This document shows, one piece after another, positions 49,965-57,952 of a stretch of DNA of 64,000 nucleotides. Numbering within the stretch: position 1 is the first letter of the stretch; each line of letters starts with the position of its first letter. Location of the stretch: NCBI RefSeq assembly GCF_029360585.1, contig NZ_JAQZSJ010000006.1:1-64000 (forward strand), in the 5' to 3' direction. Source of the DNA: Cohnella caldifontis. Lineage in GTDB: Bacteria > Bacillota > Bacilli > Paenibacillales > Paenibacillaceae. Under the pieces are notes generated by a model, which was not told the DNA's origin, did no database searches, and was given only the letters and a program-made list of their open reading frames with translations. A program made the position numbers and the translations under genes.

Positions 49965-51804
49965 GAAGACCTGTCCCCCTGTCCGGCAATACCATGCGCA
50001 TTTCCGTGCCGACTCCTGCCTCCGTTGCGATCTCCAGCCGCGCTTCCCCGCCGAAAATCATCTGCAGCCTCGTGTTCACGTTTTTGAGCCCGATGCTGTC
50101 CCGCTCCTGCTCTTCCCATTCCTTGTCCAAAGACTGGCGAATTTGCTCCAGCTTGTCCGGCGGGATGCCCGGACCGTTATCCGCGACGGAAATCGCGTGT
50201 TCTCCGTCCCGCTTGGCATAGGCGATCGTGATCGTCACGGGCGAGGAGACTTTCTCGAGGCCATGCTTAATCGCGTTTTCCACCAGCGACTGGACGGACA
50301 GCTTCGGGATCAGCAAACCCATCGCCTCTTCCTCCAGCTCGTACGCGACGATCAACCGCTCGCCGAACCGCGCCTTCTGCAGCGTGAAATACTGCCGGAT
50401 GTGTCGGAGCTCCTCCTGCAGCGTGACGACGTCTTTGTCGCTGATGCTGTATCGAAGCGTCAGCGCGAGGGCGTCTACCATATCCGTAATGTCGGTCATG
50501 CCGTTTTTCAACGCCTTGGTGGAAATGGCCTGAAGCGCGTTGTAGAGGAAATGCGGGTTGATTTCCGCCTCGAGCGCCTTGAGGATGGCGCTTTTCTCCA
50601 CCAGCTTCATCCGGTACCGTTCGTTGATCAGATCGTTCGTCCGGATGACCATGGAATTGAACCGCGCCGCGAGACGGGCGATTTCGTCGTGGCCTTTGAC
50701 CTCGACTTCCACGTCGAAAAAACCGTCCCCGAACCGGCTCATCTTCCGTGAGAGCTGCTTGAGCGGACGGGTGATCGCATTGGATGTGACGGTGACCAGC
50801 AGCAGGGAAACGATGAGGAATCCCAGCCCGATCGCATAGCTGTACATCCGGTTCGTGCGGGCGGCCCGGTTGATTTCCGAATACGGGATCGCCTTGATCA
50901 GCTTCCAGCCGCTCTCCTGGTGGCGATTATACAGAATCAAGTATTTGGCGCCGTCCGGCCCGGCCCAGTCGAGCCGGTTCCGTCCTCCGTCTTCATCCAT
51001 CTGCCGGAACAAGCCTCCGCGTGCCATGTCCTGATAGAAACCGGCGTTGCTCCAGTAGAACGGCCGGTTGTCCGGGTCGACGTGCACGACCTGTTCCCCG
51101 TCCGCGATCGGGATGTCCCCGATGATCTGATTTCGCCCGGACGTGTTGAAAAAGAAGGAAACCATGGCCTGGGGCTTGCGGTCGATCAGGCTTCGGTACA
51201 CGCGGTGGTACCCCATGAACGCCGTTCGGGCGTCCACGGCGTAACCGGCGTTCTCTCCGAGCAGCAGCGTCTGCACCGTACGGTTTTGCGGGTTATCCAG
51301 CGTTGCCCGGTACCAAGGGGCGGCCGGGATTTTGAGCGCGGTGTCGGCCGCCACCCGCACGCGGATATCGGGATCGGAACGCGAAATATAGTAATATTTT
51401 TGTTCGTCGATCAAATAAAGGTAAACGCCGACCAGATCGCCGCGGGAATAATAAAGCCCCCGAACGTAATCCTCCAAATAGAGCTGGGAGGCGTAGTCGT
51501 TTTCTTCGTTGCGGATGGCGAGCATGAGCTGCTCGAATTGCAGCGGGGGCAGCGACAGCTGGTCCACTTCCGACAGGAACTTGTCCAGGTTTTTGCCCAC
51601 GATCGCCAAATTGCTCCCCGTCCCGCTGACGTTGCTTTTGAACGACTCGTTCTCCAGCGTTTTGTAGGAAATATAAGTCAAAGAGCCGACCGACAGCACG
51701 ATGATCGTAGCGAAAAGCAGGATGAGTTTGCCCGCCAGCCGCCCGGTTACCGAACGGATCAGCCGCCGAGGCAGCCGCCTCAGCCATAGCCAGAGCTTCC
51801 CCAA
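49957..51804 (-). CDS. Membrane sensor histidine kinase, LytS/YesM type
   Basis: A 615-residue kinase. A basic N terminus precedes helix one (LILLFATIIVLSVGSLTYI, about residues 27-45). The extracellular dCache-like region runs to about residue 310, helix two is IGLGFLIVSLLLVTVTS, then HAMP. The histidine box is AEINPHFLYNALQ, and ATPase motifs are QSLVENAIKHG, VADNGPGIPP and IGLKNVNTRLQ. The start is a TTG at 51804 with GGGGGA seven bases upstream. A minus-strand TATAAT at 51841 probably drives the pair. Confidence 0.92.
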   Translation of the reverse strand: MGKLWLWLRRLPRRLIRSVTGRLAGKLILLFATIIVLSVGSLTYISYKTLENESFKSNVSGTGSNLAIVGKNLDKFLSEVDQLSLPPLQFEQLMLAIRNEENDYASQLYLEDYVRGLYYSRGDLVGVYLYLIDEQKYYYISRSDPDIRVRVAADTALKIPAAPWYRATLDNPQNRTVQTLLLGENAGYAVDARTAFMGYHRVYRSLIDRKPQAMVSFFFNTSGRNQIIGDIPIADGEQVVHVDPDNRPFYWSNAGFYQDMARGGLFRQMDEDGGRNRLDWAGPDGAKYLILYNRHQESGWKLIKAIPYSEINRAARTNRMYSYAIGLGFLIVSLLLVTVTSNAITRPLKQLSRKMSRFGDGFFDVEVEVKGHDEIARLAARFNSMVIRTNDLINERYRMKLVEKSAILKALEAEINPHFLYNALQAISTKALKNGMTDITDMVDALALTLRYSISDKDVVTLQEELRHIRQYFTLQKARFGERLIVAYELEEEAMGLLIPKLSVQSLVENAIKHGLEKVSSPVTITIAYAKRDGEHAISVADNGPGIPPDKLEQIRQSLDKEWEEQERDSIGLKNVNTRLQMIFGGEARLEIATEAGVGTEMRMVLPDRGTGLHV

Positions 51805-51840
51805 TTCCGGGTCCCCCGTCTCTGTAGAGTGGATTCTTTC

Positions 51841-51846
51841 ATTATA
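51841..51846 (-). promoter_or_regulatory. -10 element of the third kinase/regulator pair
   Basis: Perfect TATAAT on the minus strand, 37 bases before the start codon. No good -35 at 17 bp; TTATGG lies at 19 bp. Confidence 0.45.
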
Positions 51847-51951
51847 ACGATGCGCGAGCGGAGCGCCATAACCGATTTCGCGGCGGAAGTGTACACGTTA
51901 TTACCCTTAATTGATCACGAATCTATATTTCGGCGCATGAAGCGCACTTTA

Positions 51952-51957
51952 TATAAT
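51952..51957 (+). promoter_or_regulatory. -10 element of the alpha-galactoside permease operon
   Basis: Perfect TATAAT 57 bases before the first permease start. The -35 position (TTCGGC) is poor, which suggests dependence on an activator such as the AraC-type regulator. Confidence 0.5.
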
Positions 51958-52013
51958 GGGAACTAGCTTAAAGCCCTCGTATCGGGCGGTTATGAAATGG
52001 GGAGTGAACCGAC

Positions 52014-52901
52014 ATGCAGAGAATCGGGAGAAAAACATCCGGCAAAATCGAGTTCGGGATGTTTACGTTGCCGGTTTTGATATGCATCGTTCTGGCCTTC
52101 TACATTCCGTTCTTCATGAGTATGTACTACTCGCTGACGGACTGGAACGGCATTTCCAGATCGGTGAATTTCATCGGAATGGACAACTTCCGGCAAATTT
52201 TCTCGGGCGACGCCAACTTCAGCAGCGCCTCTTGGTTTACCGTGAAATTCTCCATCCTGTTCATCGTTTTGTCCAACGTGCTCGCCATCGTGATCGCGGT
52301 GCTGCTGGACCAGAAGCTGAAGACGTCTTCGCTGCTGCGGGCCGCGTTCTTCATCCCGTACATTTTGAGCTTGGTCATCGTCGGGTTTATCTGGAAATTC
52401 ATCTTTTCCCAAGGCTTCGCGTCCCTGGCGGACACGACGGGTTGGCCGATCTGGGGCTGGAGCTGGCTGGGCACGCCGAAGCTGGCCTTCGTCTCCGTCC
52501 TGCTCGTCTCCGTGTGGCAGTCGATCGGGTTCTATATCGTGATTTACCTGGCGGGGCTGCAGTCCGTTCCGTCCGACCTGCTGGAAGCGGCGAAGGTCGA
52601 CGGCGCCGGCGCGTTCCGCCGCTTCTTCAGCGTCGTCCTGCCGATGCTCGCGCCTTCCGTCACGATCGCGGTCTTCATGTCGCTGACGAACTCGATCAAG
52701 GTGTTCGACGTCATCCTGTCGCTGACCGGAGGCGGTCCCGGCGGATCGACGTACAGCGTGTCCTTCGATATCTATAGGGAGACGTTCCAAAACAACCTGT
52801 TCGGCTACGGCACGGCCAAAGCGCTCGTTCTGTTCGTCGTCGTGCTGATCATCACCGTGCTTCAGCTGACTTATTTCAAACGCAAGGAGGTCGAGCAGTA
52901 A
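52014..52901 (+). CDS. Carbohydrate ABC transporter permease, MalF/MsmF type
   Basis: A 295-residue membrane protein with six helices. The first is GMFTLPVLICIVLAFYIPFF; the EAA loop reads LEAAKVDGAGAFRRFFSVVLP; the TGGGPGGSTYS segment near residue 240 is typical of MalF-type sugar permeases. The ATG at 52014 follows a GGAGTGA site. Its TAA stop shares a base with the next ATG (TAATG), so translation is coupled. Confidence 0.93.
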   Translation: MQRIGRKTSGKIEFGMFTLPVLICIVLAFYIPFFMSMYYSLTDWNGISRSVNFIGMDNFRQIFSGDANFSSASWFTVKFSILFIVLSNVLAIVIAVLLDQKLKTSSLLRAAFFIPYILSLVIVGFIWKFIFSQGFASLADTTGWPIWGWSWLGTPKLAFVSVLLVSVWQSIGFYIVIYLAGLQSVPSDLLEAAKVDGAGAFRRFFSVVLPMLAPSVTIAVFMSLTNSIKVFDVILSLTGGGPGGSTYSVSFDIYRETFQNNLFGYGTAKALVLFVVVLIITVLQLTYFKRKEVEQ

Positions 52902-53731
52902 TGGCTGGCAACAAAACGGCCCGCGCGGCGCTCGAAATCGTGATGATCGCGGTCGCCTTGCTGTTCCTGTACCCGATCATCCTCGTGTTCTACAATTCGT
53001 TCAAATCGTTCGGCGAGGTCATGCGCGACGTCATCGCGCTGCCTCACCAGTGGACTTTCGCGAACTATTCGTATGTATGGAAATACATCGATTACCCGAA
53101 GCTGTTCGTCAATAACGTCGTGATTACGGCTCTCGGCCTTGCGGGCATCATCCTGATTTCCTCCGTCGCCGCTTACAAGCTGGCCCGGACGAAAAGCAAG
53201 TTCAGCGCCCTGCTGTACATGCTCGTCATCATTCCGATGCTGATCCCGTTCCAGAGCATCATGGTCACCGTCCTGAAGCTGGCCCAGAACCTGCACCTGG
53301 CGGGCAGCGTTTGGGGTCTCGGCTTGCAGTATTGGGGGCTGGGCGCTCCGATGGCCGTGTTCATCTACCACGGCTTCGTCAAAGGCGTGCCGAAAGAGCT
53401 CGACGAGAGCGGCATGATCGACGGAGCGACCGGCTTCAGCCTGTTCTTCCGCATCGTTTTCCCGCTGCTGAAGCCGGTGACCGCCACCATCGCCGTCATC
53501 GACGTCATGTGGATTTGGAACGACTTCCTGCTTCCGCTGCTCATGGTCAACGGTTCGCCCGACACCAAGACGCTGACGCTGGCCGCCTACTCCTTCGTCG
53601 GCCAGTACAATACCGACTGGCAGTATACGATGACGGCCGTCGTGATGGCGGTGCTTCCTTCCATCGTCGTCTTCATCCTGCTGCAGAAGCACATCGTCAA
53701 GGGCGTCACCGCAGGCGCCGTCAAAGGTTAA
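52901..53731 (+). CDS. Carbohydrate ABC transporter permease, MalG/MsmG type
   Basis: A 276-residue membrane protein. The EAA-type loop is LDESGMIDGATGFSLFFRIVFPLLKP, in which Leu-Asp-Glu-Ser replaces the usual EAA, a common variant. The C terminus is GVTAGAVKG. Coupled to the first permease. A perfect inverted repeat follows at 53750-53796. The binding protein is encoded on the other strand at 46908. Confidence 0.93.
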   Translation: MAGNKTARAALEIVMIAVALLFLYPIILVFYNSFKSFGEVMRDVIALPHQWTFANYSYVWKYIDYPKLFVNNVVITALGLAGIILISSVAAYKLARTKSKFSALLYMLVIIPMLIPFQSIMVTVLKLAQNLHLAGSVWGLGLQYWGLGAPMAVFIYHGFVKGVPKELDESGMIDGATGFSLFFRIVFPLLKPVTATIAVIDVMWIWNDFLLPLLMVNGSPDTKTLTLAAYSFVGQYNTDWQYTMTAVVMAVLPSIVVFILLQKHIVKGVTAGAVKG

Positions 53732-53749
53732 TCCCCGCACGCCTTCTCC

Positions 53750-53796
53750 ATTCAGCCGTAAGCGCGCGCCCCAACGGGCCGCCCTTACGGCTGAAT
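53750..53796. terminator. Inverted repeat between convergent permease and CBS genes
   Basis: ATTCAGCCGTAAG and its exact complement flank a 21-base GC-rich loop. No clear T-run; the right arm overlaps the last codons of the CBS gene. Confidence 0.5.
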
Positions 53797-54246
53797 CCAT
53801 TTGGAGACGATGTATCGGAGGACGTCCCCTCTGCTGATCACGCCGACGACCCGCCGGTCCGGATCCAGCACCGGGACTTTTTTGAAATGATGACGGGACA
53901 GAATGGAAACGAGTTCTTCGAAACCGTCGGATTCCTGCAGCGTCACCAGGTTCGACTTCTTCATGCAGTCCCGTACCGGTCTCTCCAGTTGGGCCGGAAT
54001 CAGCTCTTCGGCTTGTACCCGGTCCAGCTCCACATAGTACGAAAACAGGTTGACGTATTTAGGCGAAATGGGCTTGATGAACCGCAGCACGTCTCCGTCG
54101 CTGACCATGCCGGTCAGCTGTCCCCGTTCGTTCACGACCGGGGCCCCGCCGATCTTATGCCGGACGAAAAGCCCCAGCACCTCTTTCAGCGGCGTGTCCT
54201 GGGTCACCTGGATGACGTCCTTGATCATGAGTTCCCGTACGTTCAT
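53785..54246 (-). CDS. CBS-domain-pair protein
   Basis: A 153-residue protein with two CBS domains: residues about 1-60 (MNVRELMIKDVIQVTQDTP, APVVNERGQLTGMVSDGDVL) and about 85-150 (VPVLDPDRRVVGVISRGDVL). Such stand-alone pairs bind adenosyl ligands such as AMP, ATP or c-di-AMP and act as energy or signal sensors. The ATG at 54246 is chosen with GGTGAT upstream; a GTG three codons earlier is an alternative. No partner enzyme is adjacent. Confidence 0.88.
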   Translation of the reverse strand: MNVRELMIKDVIQVTQDTPLKEVLGLFVRHKIGGAPVVNERGQLTGMVSDGDVLRFIKPISPKYVNLFSYYVELDRVQAEELIPAQLERPVRDCMKKSNLVTLQESDGFEELVSILSRHHFKKVPVLDPDRRVVGVISRGDVLRYIVSKWIQP

Positions 54247-54326
54247 CGCGATCACCAATCTCTTCCTTTTTCCCGTAGCGTTGCCCGACAACCCCCGGGT
54301 GTATTCGGATGCCCGCCCCATCATGC

Positions 54327-54354
54327 GGAAAAGCGCCGGCAAACGCCGACGCTT
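54327..54354 (-). terminator. Terminator after the second yjcZ
   Basis: AAGCGTCGGC pairs with GCCGGCGCTT (one mismatch) around GTTT; the minus strand continues TTTTCC. Confidence 0.6.
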
Positions 54355-54382
54355 GGGGTCTAACGACCGCCGGGAATCGAAG

Positions 54383-54520
54383 CTAGATGATGAAGCCTGC
54401 GCGAATGATTATGACCAGCAGGATGAACAGCACGAGCACGAAAGCTAATGCTCCGTATCCGCCGAAGCCTCCGAACCCGACTCCGCAGCCGAAGCCGATG
54501 CCGCCAACCGGGAAGCCCAT
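54383..54520 (-). CDS. YjcZ-family sporulation peptide, second copy
   Basis: A 45-residue peptide: Gly/Phe-rich head (GGIGFGCGVGFGGFGGYG) then a hydrophobic helix (FVLVLFILLVIII). The helix core is the same as in the copy at 32963. The ATG at 54520 has AAGGTGGTGAT upstream, an excellent ribosome site. A SigK-type promoter lies at 54566-54593. Confidence 0.85.
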   Translation of the reverse strand: MGFPVGGIGFGCGVGFGGFGGYGALAFVLVLFILLVIIIRAGFII

Positions 54521-54565
54521 GAATCATCACCACCTTGGCAGGATTGTGATTCCTCATCACATCCC

Positions 54566-54593
54566 TAACTTATGCCATGGTTATTTATACGGT
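54566..54593 (-). promoter_or_regulatory. SigK-type promoter of the second yjcZ
   Basis: Minus strand ACC (54591-54593), 16-bp spacer, CATAAGTTA (54566-54574), matching the SigK pattern of an AC-type -35 and CATANNNTA. The leader then contains the inverted repeat TGTGAT / ATCACA. Confidence 0.6.
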
Positions 54594-54727
54594 CAGTACG
54601 GATGCCCGGTCCGGCCAATATCCGCGATTGCCTCGGTCAGTCCCCCGGTTTACAGACGTTCGGGAAGGAATGAATGGAAACGCGTCGGGAGATACTCAGG
54701 GGGAAATCGGGCACGGGAGGCTGACGG

Positions 54728-55420
54728 ATGAACGGTTGGGAAATGGCGGGCCGCGCCGCCGCCGTATTCGTGATTCTCCTCATTTGGTCTCGTATATTGG
54801 GCAAGAAACTGGTCTCCCAAATGACCTTTTTCGATTTCGTCGCAGGCATCACGATGGGGGATATCGGCGGGATCATCATCTTGGACCGTTCACTCAGTTT
54901 AAAGACCGGCGCCATTCCGCTCAGCGTCTTTTGCGGGATGGCGTTTCTGGCGGGGTGGATCGCGCTGAAGAGCGTCCGTGCCCGCGGCATCCTCAATTCC
55001 AAGCCTACCCCGGTCATCCGGCAGGGGCAAATATTGGAGAATGCCATGGCGAAGGTCCGCTTGACGATGGACGACCTGCAAATGCTGCTCCGCAAAAAAG
55101 ACGTCTTTTACGTGGACGAAGTGGAGCTCGCGTACCTGGAGACGGACGGCAGCCTGTCCGTTCAGAAAAAACCGGAATTCATGCCGGCGTCGAGGAGAGA
55201 TCTGCGTGTGCCCGCAGCCGCCAGAGGGGAGCCCCGCGCCGTCATCGTCGACGGCACCGTGATGTCGAGCGCCCTGGAGGCGGCCGGCAAAGACCTGGAG
55301 TGGCTGCGCCGGTCTTTAAAGCGGCAAGGCGTCGAGGACGTGCGGGACGTATCGCTGGCCCAAATCGACGGAAGCGACAGGCTCCACGTCGACCTGAAGA
55401 AGGATCCGCTGCTGCACTAA
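54728..55420 (+). CDS. DUF421 (YetF-family) membrane protein
   Basis: A 230-residue protein. Three N-terminal helices include AAAVFVILLIWSRILGKK and the conserved QMTFFDFVAGITMGDI. A soluble alpha/beta domain has KPTPVIRQGQILENAM and RLTMDDLQMLLRKKDVF. The YetF family in Bacillus is associated with spores and with the cell envelope; its molecular function is unknown. The ATG at 54728 follows GGGAGG. Followed by map on the same strand, which has its own -10. Confidence 0.88.
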   Translation: MNGWEMAGRAAAVFVILLIWSRILGKKLVSQMTFFDFVAGITMGDIGGIIILDRSLSLKTGAIPLSVFCGMAFLAGWIALKSVRARGILNSKPTPVIRQGQILENAMAKVRLTMDDLQMLLRKKDVFYVDEVELAYLETDGSLSVQKKPEFMPASRRDLRVPAAARGEPRAVIVDGTVMSSALEAAGKDLEWLRRSLKRQGVEDVRDVSLAQIDGSDRLHVDLKKDPLLH

Positions 55421-55451
55421 CGGCCGGGCCGCACTTTCGCCGCCTGCGTAG

Positions 55452-55457
55452 TATAAT
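55452..55457 (+). promoter_or_regulatory. -10 element of map
   Basis: Perfect TATAAT. The in-frame ATG at 55461 lies only four bases downstream and would be at or before the transcription start, which argues for the later TTG as the real start. Confidence 0.5.
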
Positions 55458-55496
55458 GGAATGGAGCAGGGCAGCACGACGGAGGGGAGCAACGCT

Positions 55497-56243
55497 TTGA
55501 TTACTTTGAAAACGAAAGAACAAATCGCGAAGATGAAAGCGGCCGGGAAAATCCTGGCCGAGTGCCACCGGCAGATCGCCGGTAAAATCCGTCCGGGCGT
55601 CACCACGATGGAAATCGACCGGTTCGTCGAGGACTTCCTGGCCAGCCGCGGGGCGATTCCCGAGCAAAAAGGCTACCACGGCTATCCCTATGCCACCTGC
55701 GCGTCGGTAAACGACGTGATCTGCCACGGCTTTCCAAAAGACGAACCGCTGAACGACGGGGACATCGTCACGATCGACATGGTCGTCAACCTGGACGGCT
55801 GGCTGGCCGACTCCGCCTGGTCCTACGCGGTCGGCCAAGTCTCGGAAGAGGCTCGCCGCTTGCTGGACGTAACCAAGCGGTCTCTGTACCTCGGCATCGA
55901 GCAGGCGGTCGTCGGCAACCGGATCGGGGACATATCCCACGCCATCCAAACGTACGCCGAGTCGAACGGCTACTCCGTCGTCCGGCAGTTCATCGGCCAC
56001 GCCATCGGGCAGGAAATGCACGAAGAGCCGCAAGTCCCGCATTACGGTCCGCCTCATCGGGGGCCCCGCCTTAAAGAAGGGATGGTCATCACGATTGAGC
56101 CGATGCTCAACATCGGCACGTTCGCCTGCAAGATCGATCCCGACGGGTGGACCGCCCGGACGGCCGATGGCAGCTTGTCCGCGCAATACGAGCACACGAT
56201 CGCCATCACCGCCGACGGTCCGCTGATCCTGACGGAACAGTGA
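55497..56243 (+). CDS. map: Methionine aminopeptidase, type I
   Basis: A 248-residue enzyme that removes N-terminal methionine. The five metal ligands are visible: two aspartates in VTIDMVVNLDGWLADSAW, His in IGHAIGQEMHEEP, Glu in VITIEPML and Glu in QYEHTIAIT. The substrate His is in GYHGYPYATCASVND. The start is a TTG at 55497 with GGAGGGGAG seven bases upstream; this gives the standard length. Most Bacillales carry map in the ribosomal operon, so this stand-alone copy may be a second, perhaps stage-specific one. Confidence 0.94.
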   Translation: MITLKTKEQIAKMKAAGKILAECHRQIAGKIRPGVTTMEIDRFVEDFLASRGAIPEQKGYHGYPYATCASVNDVICHGFPKDEPLNDGDIVTIDMVVNLDGWLADSAWSYAVGQVSEEARRLLDVTKRSLYLGIEQAVVGNRIGDISHAIQTYAESNGYSVVRQFIGHAIGQEMHEEPQVPHYGPPHRGPRLKEGMVITIEPMLNIGTFACKIDPDGWTARTADGSLSAQYEHTIAITADGPLILTEQ

Positions 56244-56258
56244 ACCCGCGGCAGCGCG

Positions 56259-56296
56259 AAGATCCCCGGGAATCCGATTCCCCGGGGATCTTTTTT
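56259..56296 (+). terminator. Terminator of map
   Basis: AAGATCCCCGGG pairs with CCCGGGGATCTT around nine bases, followed by six T. Confidence 0.92.
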
Positions 56297-56308
56297 GCGG
56301 GAGTTTTC

Positions 56309-56545
56309 TCACACCGCGCTGTTCTTGACGGAAGAGCTGTCGTTCAAATCGGGGTCTGCCAACAGGTTGATCGGCACGTTGGACGGCGACAAATCGCCGT
56401 TGATTTCCCCAAGAGCCTGGTTGCGCTTATAAGAAACGAATTGGTCGATATACTGCAGCGGGCCGGCGCCTACCACGGAACCGTTATCGTTGGAATTCAC
56501 CTTGAACGCGAGGATGTTCACCGCCGTCGGCGCGAAAAAGAACAT
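56309..56545 (-). CDS. GerPA-like small module protein (locus B, fourth gene)
   Basis: A 78-residue single-module protein: FKVNSNDNGSVVGAG, SYKRNQALGEINGDLSPSN and DPDLNDSS. It is most similar to its upstream neighbour (both have VSYKRNQ and NGDLSP), a likely recent duplication. The ATG at 56545 follows GGGAGGAAA. Last gene of a minus-strand run of four. Confidence 0.68.
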   Translation of the reverse strand: MFFFAPTAVNILAFKVNSNDNGSVVGAGPLQYIDQFVSYKRNQALGEINGDLSPSNVPINLLADPDLNDSSSVKNSAV

Positions 56546-56572
56546 CGGATTTCCTCCCTGTGTTTTTATCGG

Positions 56573-56806
56573 CTAAAGCAGGCTGATCTTCCACGTCGGC
56601 GAATCGATCAGTTCCTGGTCTCTGACCCAAGACAAGGTGAAGGACATCGGCGACAAATCCCCGTTTTGCTCGCCGATGCCTTGATTGCGCTTGTAGGACA
56701 CGAAAAAGTCGATCTGCTGGGCGGTTCCCATCTGCACGGTCGCTCCATTGTCGATGGCGTTGATTTTCAGCCCCAGGATGTTCACCATGACCGGGGTCAG
56801 GCTCAC
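56573..56806 (-). CDS. GerPA-like small module protein (locus B, third gene)
   Basis: A 77-residue protein: LKINAIDNGATVQMG, SYKRNQGIGEQNGDLSPMS and RDQELIDSP. The start is a GTG at 56806 with AAGGGGG eight bases upstream; this GTG overlaps the TGA of the preceding gene (GTGA), so translation is coupled. A longer frame upstream runs antisense-free into the neighbour and is not used. Confidence 0.68.
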   Translation of the reverse strand: MSLTPVMVNILGLKINAIDNGATVQMGTAQQIDFFVSYKRNQGIGEQNGDLSPMSFTLSWVRDQELIDSPTWKISLL

Positions 56807-57072
56807 GAAGCGTTCCCCCTTGTCGGAAGCGCGATGCGGTCCGATTCGAAGGAGGAGTTGGAGTCGAGCTGGTCCCGATCGTCCACGAAGCTCCGCGTTC
56901 CCAGGAATTCCGCGCCGTCCCCCATGTTTTGCCCGATCCCCATGTTTTTCTTGTCCGAATTGTGCCACTCCGCCAGCAAGTTCTGGCCGACGTTGATGGC
57001 CGAGGCGTTCTCGAACGAATTGACCTTGATGATATGGATGTTGATGATCATGCAGGGGGGGTGATTCGGCAT
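56803..57072 (-). CDS. GerPA-like small module protein (locus B, second gene)
   Basis: An 89-residue protein: IHIIKVNSFENASAINVG, DKKNMGIGQNMGDG and DDRDQLDSNS. The ENASxINxG element is shared with the gene at 30766 in locus A, so the two loci hold matched paralogues. ATG at 57072 is preferred because AAAGGAG lies eight bases upstream. Confidence 0.68.
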   Translation of the reverse strand: MPNHPPCMIINIHIIKVNSFENASAINVGQNLLAEWHNSDKKNMGIGQNMGDGAEFLGTRSFVDDRDQLDSNSSFESDRIALPTRGNAS

Positions 57073-57077
57073 CGCGC

Positions 57078-57332
57078 TCACTCCTTTGGCCGGCTCCCCG
57101 GATACCGGGTGACTTTGATCGAGATGGCGTCGATCGCCTCGTCATCCAAAGTCCAATGGACGTTCAGCACCCTCCGGACGCCGTCGGCGTGCTGCTGCCC
57201 GAAGCCTTGGTTTTTCTTGGCGGCGACGTTCCGGTTGATCTTGCACGCCTTACCGACGGAGACGGAACTGAGATGGTCGACGTTGTTCAGCTTCACGTTT
57301 CCTAGGTTAATCTCGATCGGAACCCGGGGCAT
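57078..57332 (-). CDS. GerPA-like small module protein (locus B, first gene)
   Basis: An 84-residue protein: VKLNNVDHLSSVSVG, AKKNQGFGQQHADG and DDEAIDAIS, plus a basic end (TRYPGSRPKE). The ATG at 57332 follows AAAGGAG. It is the first gene of the four-gene minus-strand run, divergent from the Hsp20/GerPC-like pair across 140 bp, where promoters for both should lie; no confident SigE or SigK box is seen there. Confidence 0.68.
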   Translation of the reverse strand: MPRVPIEINLGNVKLNNVDHLSSVSVGKACKINRNVAAKKNQGFGQQHADGVRRVLNVHWTLDDEAIDAISIKVTRYPGSRPKE

Positions 57333-57472
57333 GGGGGATTCTCCTTTCCGGAGGCTTATACGTAAGCTTACTCGCCGTCGTCCCGAAATATGAACCCCTT
57401 GTCATTTCCGGCGCCTTGCGAAAATAAAATGAAAAGAGCATCGCTGAACTCTGGTAAAGGGTTGAGGCCGAA

Positions 57473-57943
57473 ATGAACTCCGACAAAATCAACAGATGGC
57501 TGGAGCTGGCGAGAAGCTTTACCGGCAACGATTTTTGGTCGGACATGTTCAGCGGGACGCCCGGATCCGCGGAAGCCGCCGGCGAAAGCCCCGTCTGGGA
57601 GGGCAAACCGATGGGCAAGCGCCCCCTGTTCCCGGCCGCGGACGTGCTGACCTCCGATACCGAAGTGCTGGTCATCGTCGATTTGCCGGGAGTGGCGAAG
57701 GAAGATATCCATCTGTCCGTAGGCGACGAGGTTCTTTATATCAAAGGAGAAGCCAAAGCGTTGTTTCCCCAGCACGTCCCCGTAAACTCGGAAAGGTTCA
57801 CGGGAAGCTTCGAACGCCCGATCGGCCTGCCGGTGAAGATCGACGGATCGAACGCCGCCATCCGGGCGACGTTCCGTCAGGGCACCTTGATCGTGCGCAT
57901 CCCCCTTCCTCCGGCTTGGAAAAAGACGATTCCCATCGATTGA
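57473..57943 (+). CDS. Hsp20/alpha-crystallin family protein (locus B)
   Basis: A 156-residue protein. The alpha-crystallin domain spans about residues 55-150: LVIVDLPGVAKEDIHLSVGDE, YIKGEAKALFP, GSFERPIGLP, and FRQGTLIVRIPLPP, where GTLIVRI is the C-terminal domain motif. The ATG at 57473 follows a GAGG site. Counterpart of the Hsp20 that heads locus A. It is followed nine bases later by the GerPC-like gene, whose ribosome site GAGGTGA overlaps its stop. Confidence 0.87.
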   Translation: MNSDKINRWLELARSFTGNDFWSDMFSGTPGSAEAAGESPVWEGKPMGKRPLFPAADVLTSDTEVLVIVDLPGVAKEDIHLSVGDEVLYIKGEAKALFPQHVPVNSERFTGSFERPIGLPVKIDGSNAAIRATFRQGTLIVRIPLPPAWKKTIPID

Positions 57944-57952
57944 GGTGAACGT

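Noticed and set aside
51890..51903. cre-like TGTACACGTTATTA upstream of the permease operon
   Set aside because: Two mismatches at fixed consensus positions and about 50 bp upstream of the -10; too weak to call, though catabolite control there would be reasonable.
57333..57472. SigE- or SigK-type promoter between the divergent locus B operons
   Set aside because: CATATTTCG resembles a SigK -10 only in its first half and has no matching -35; not called.
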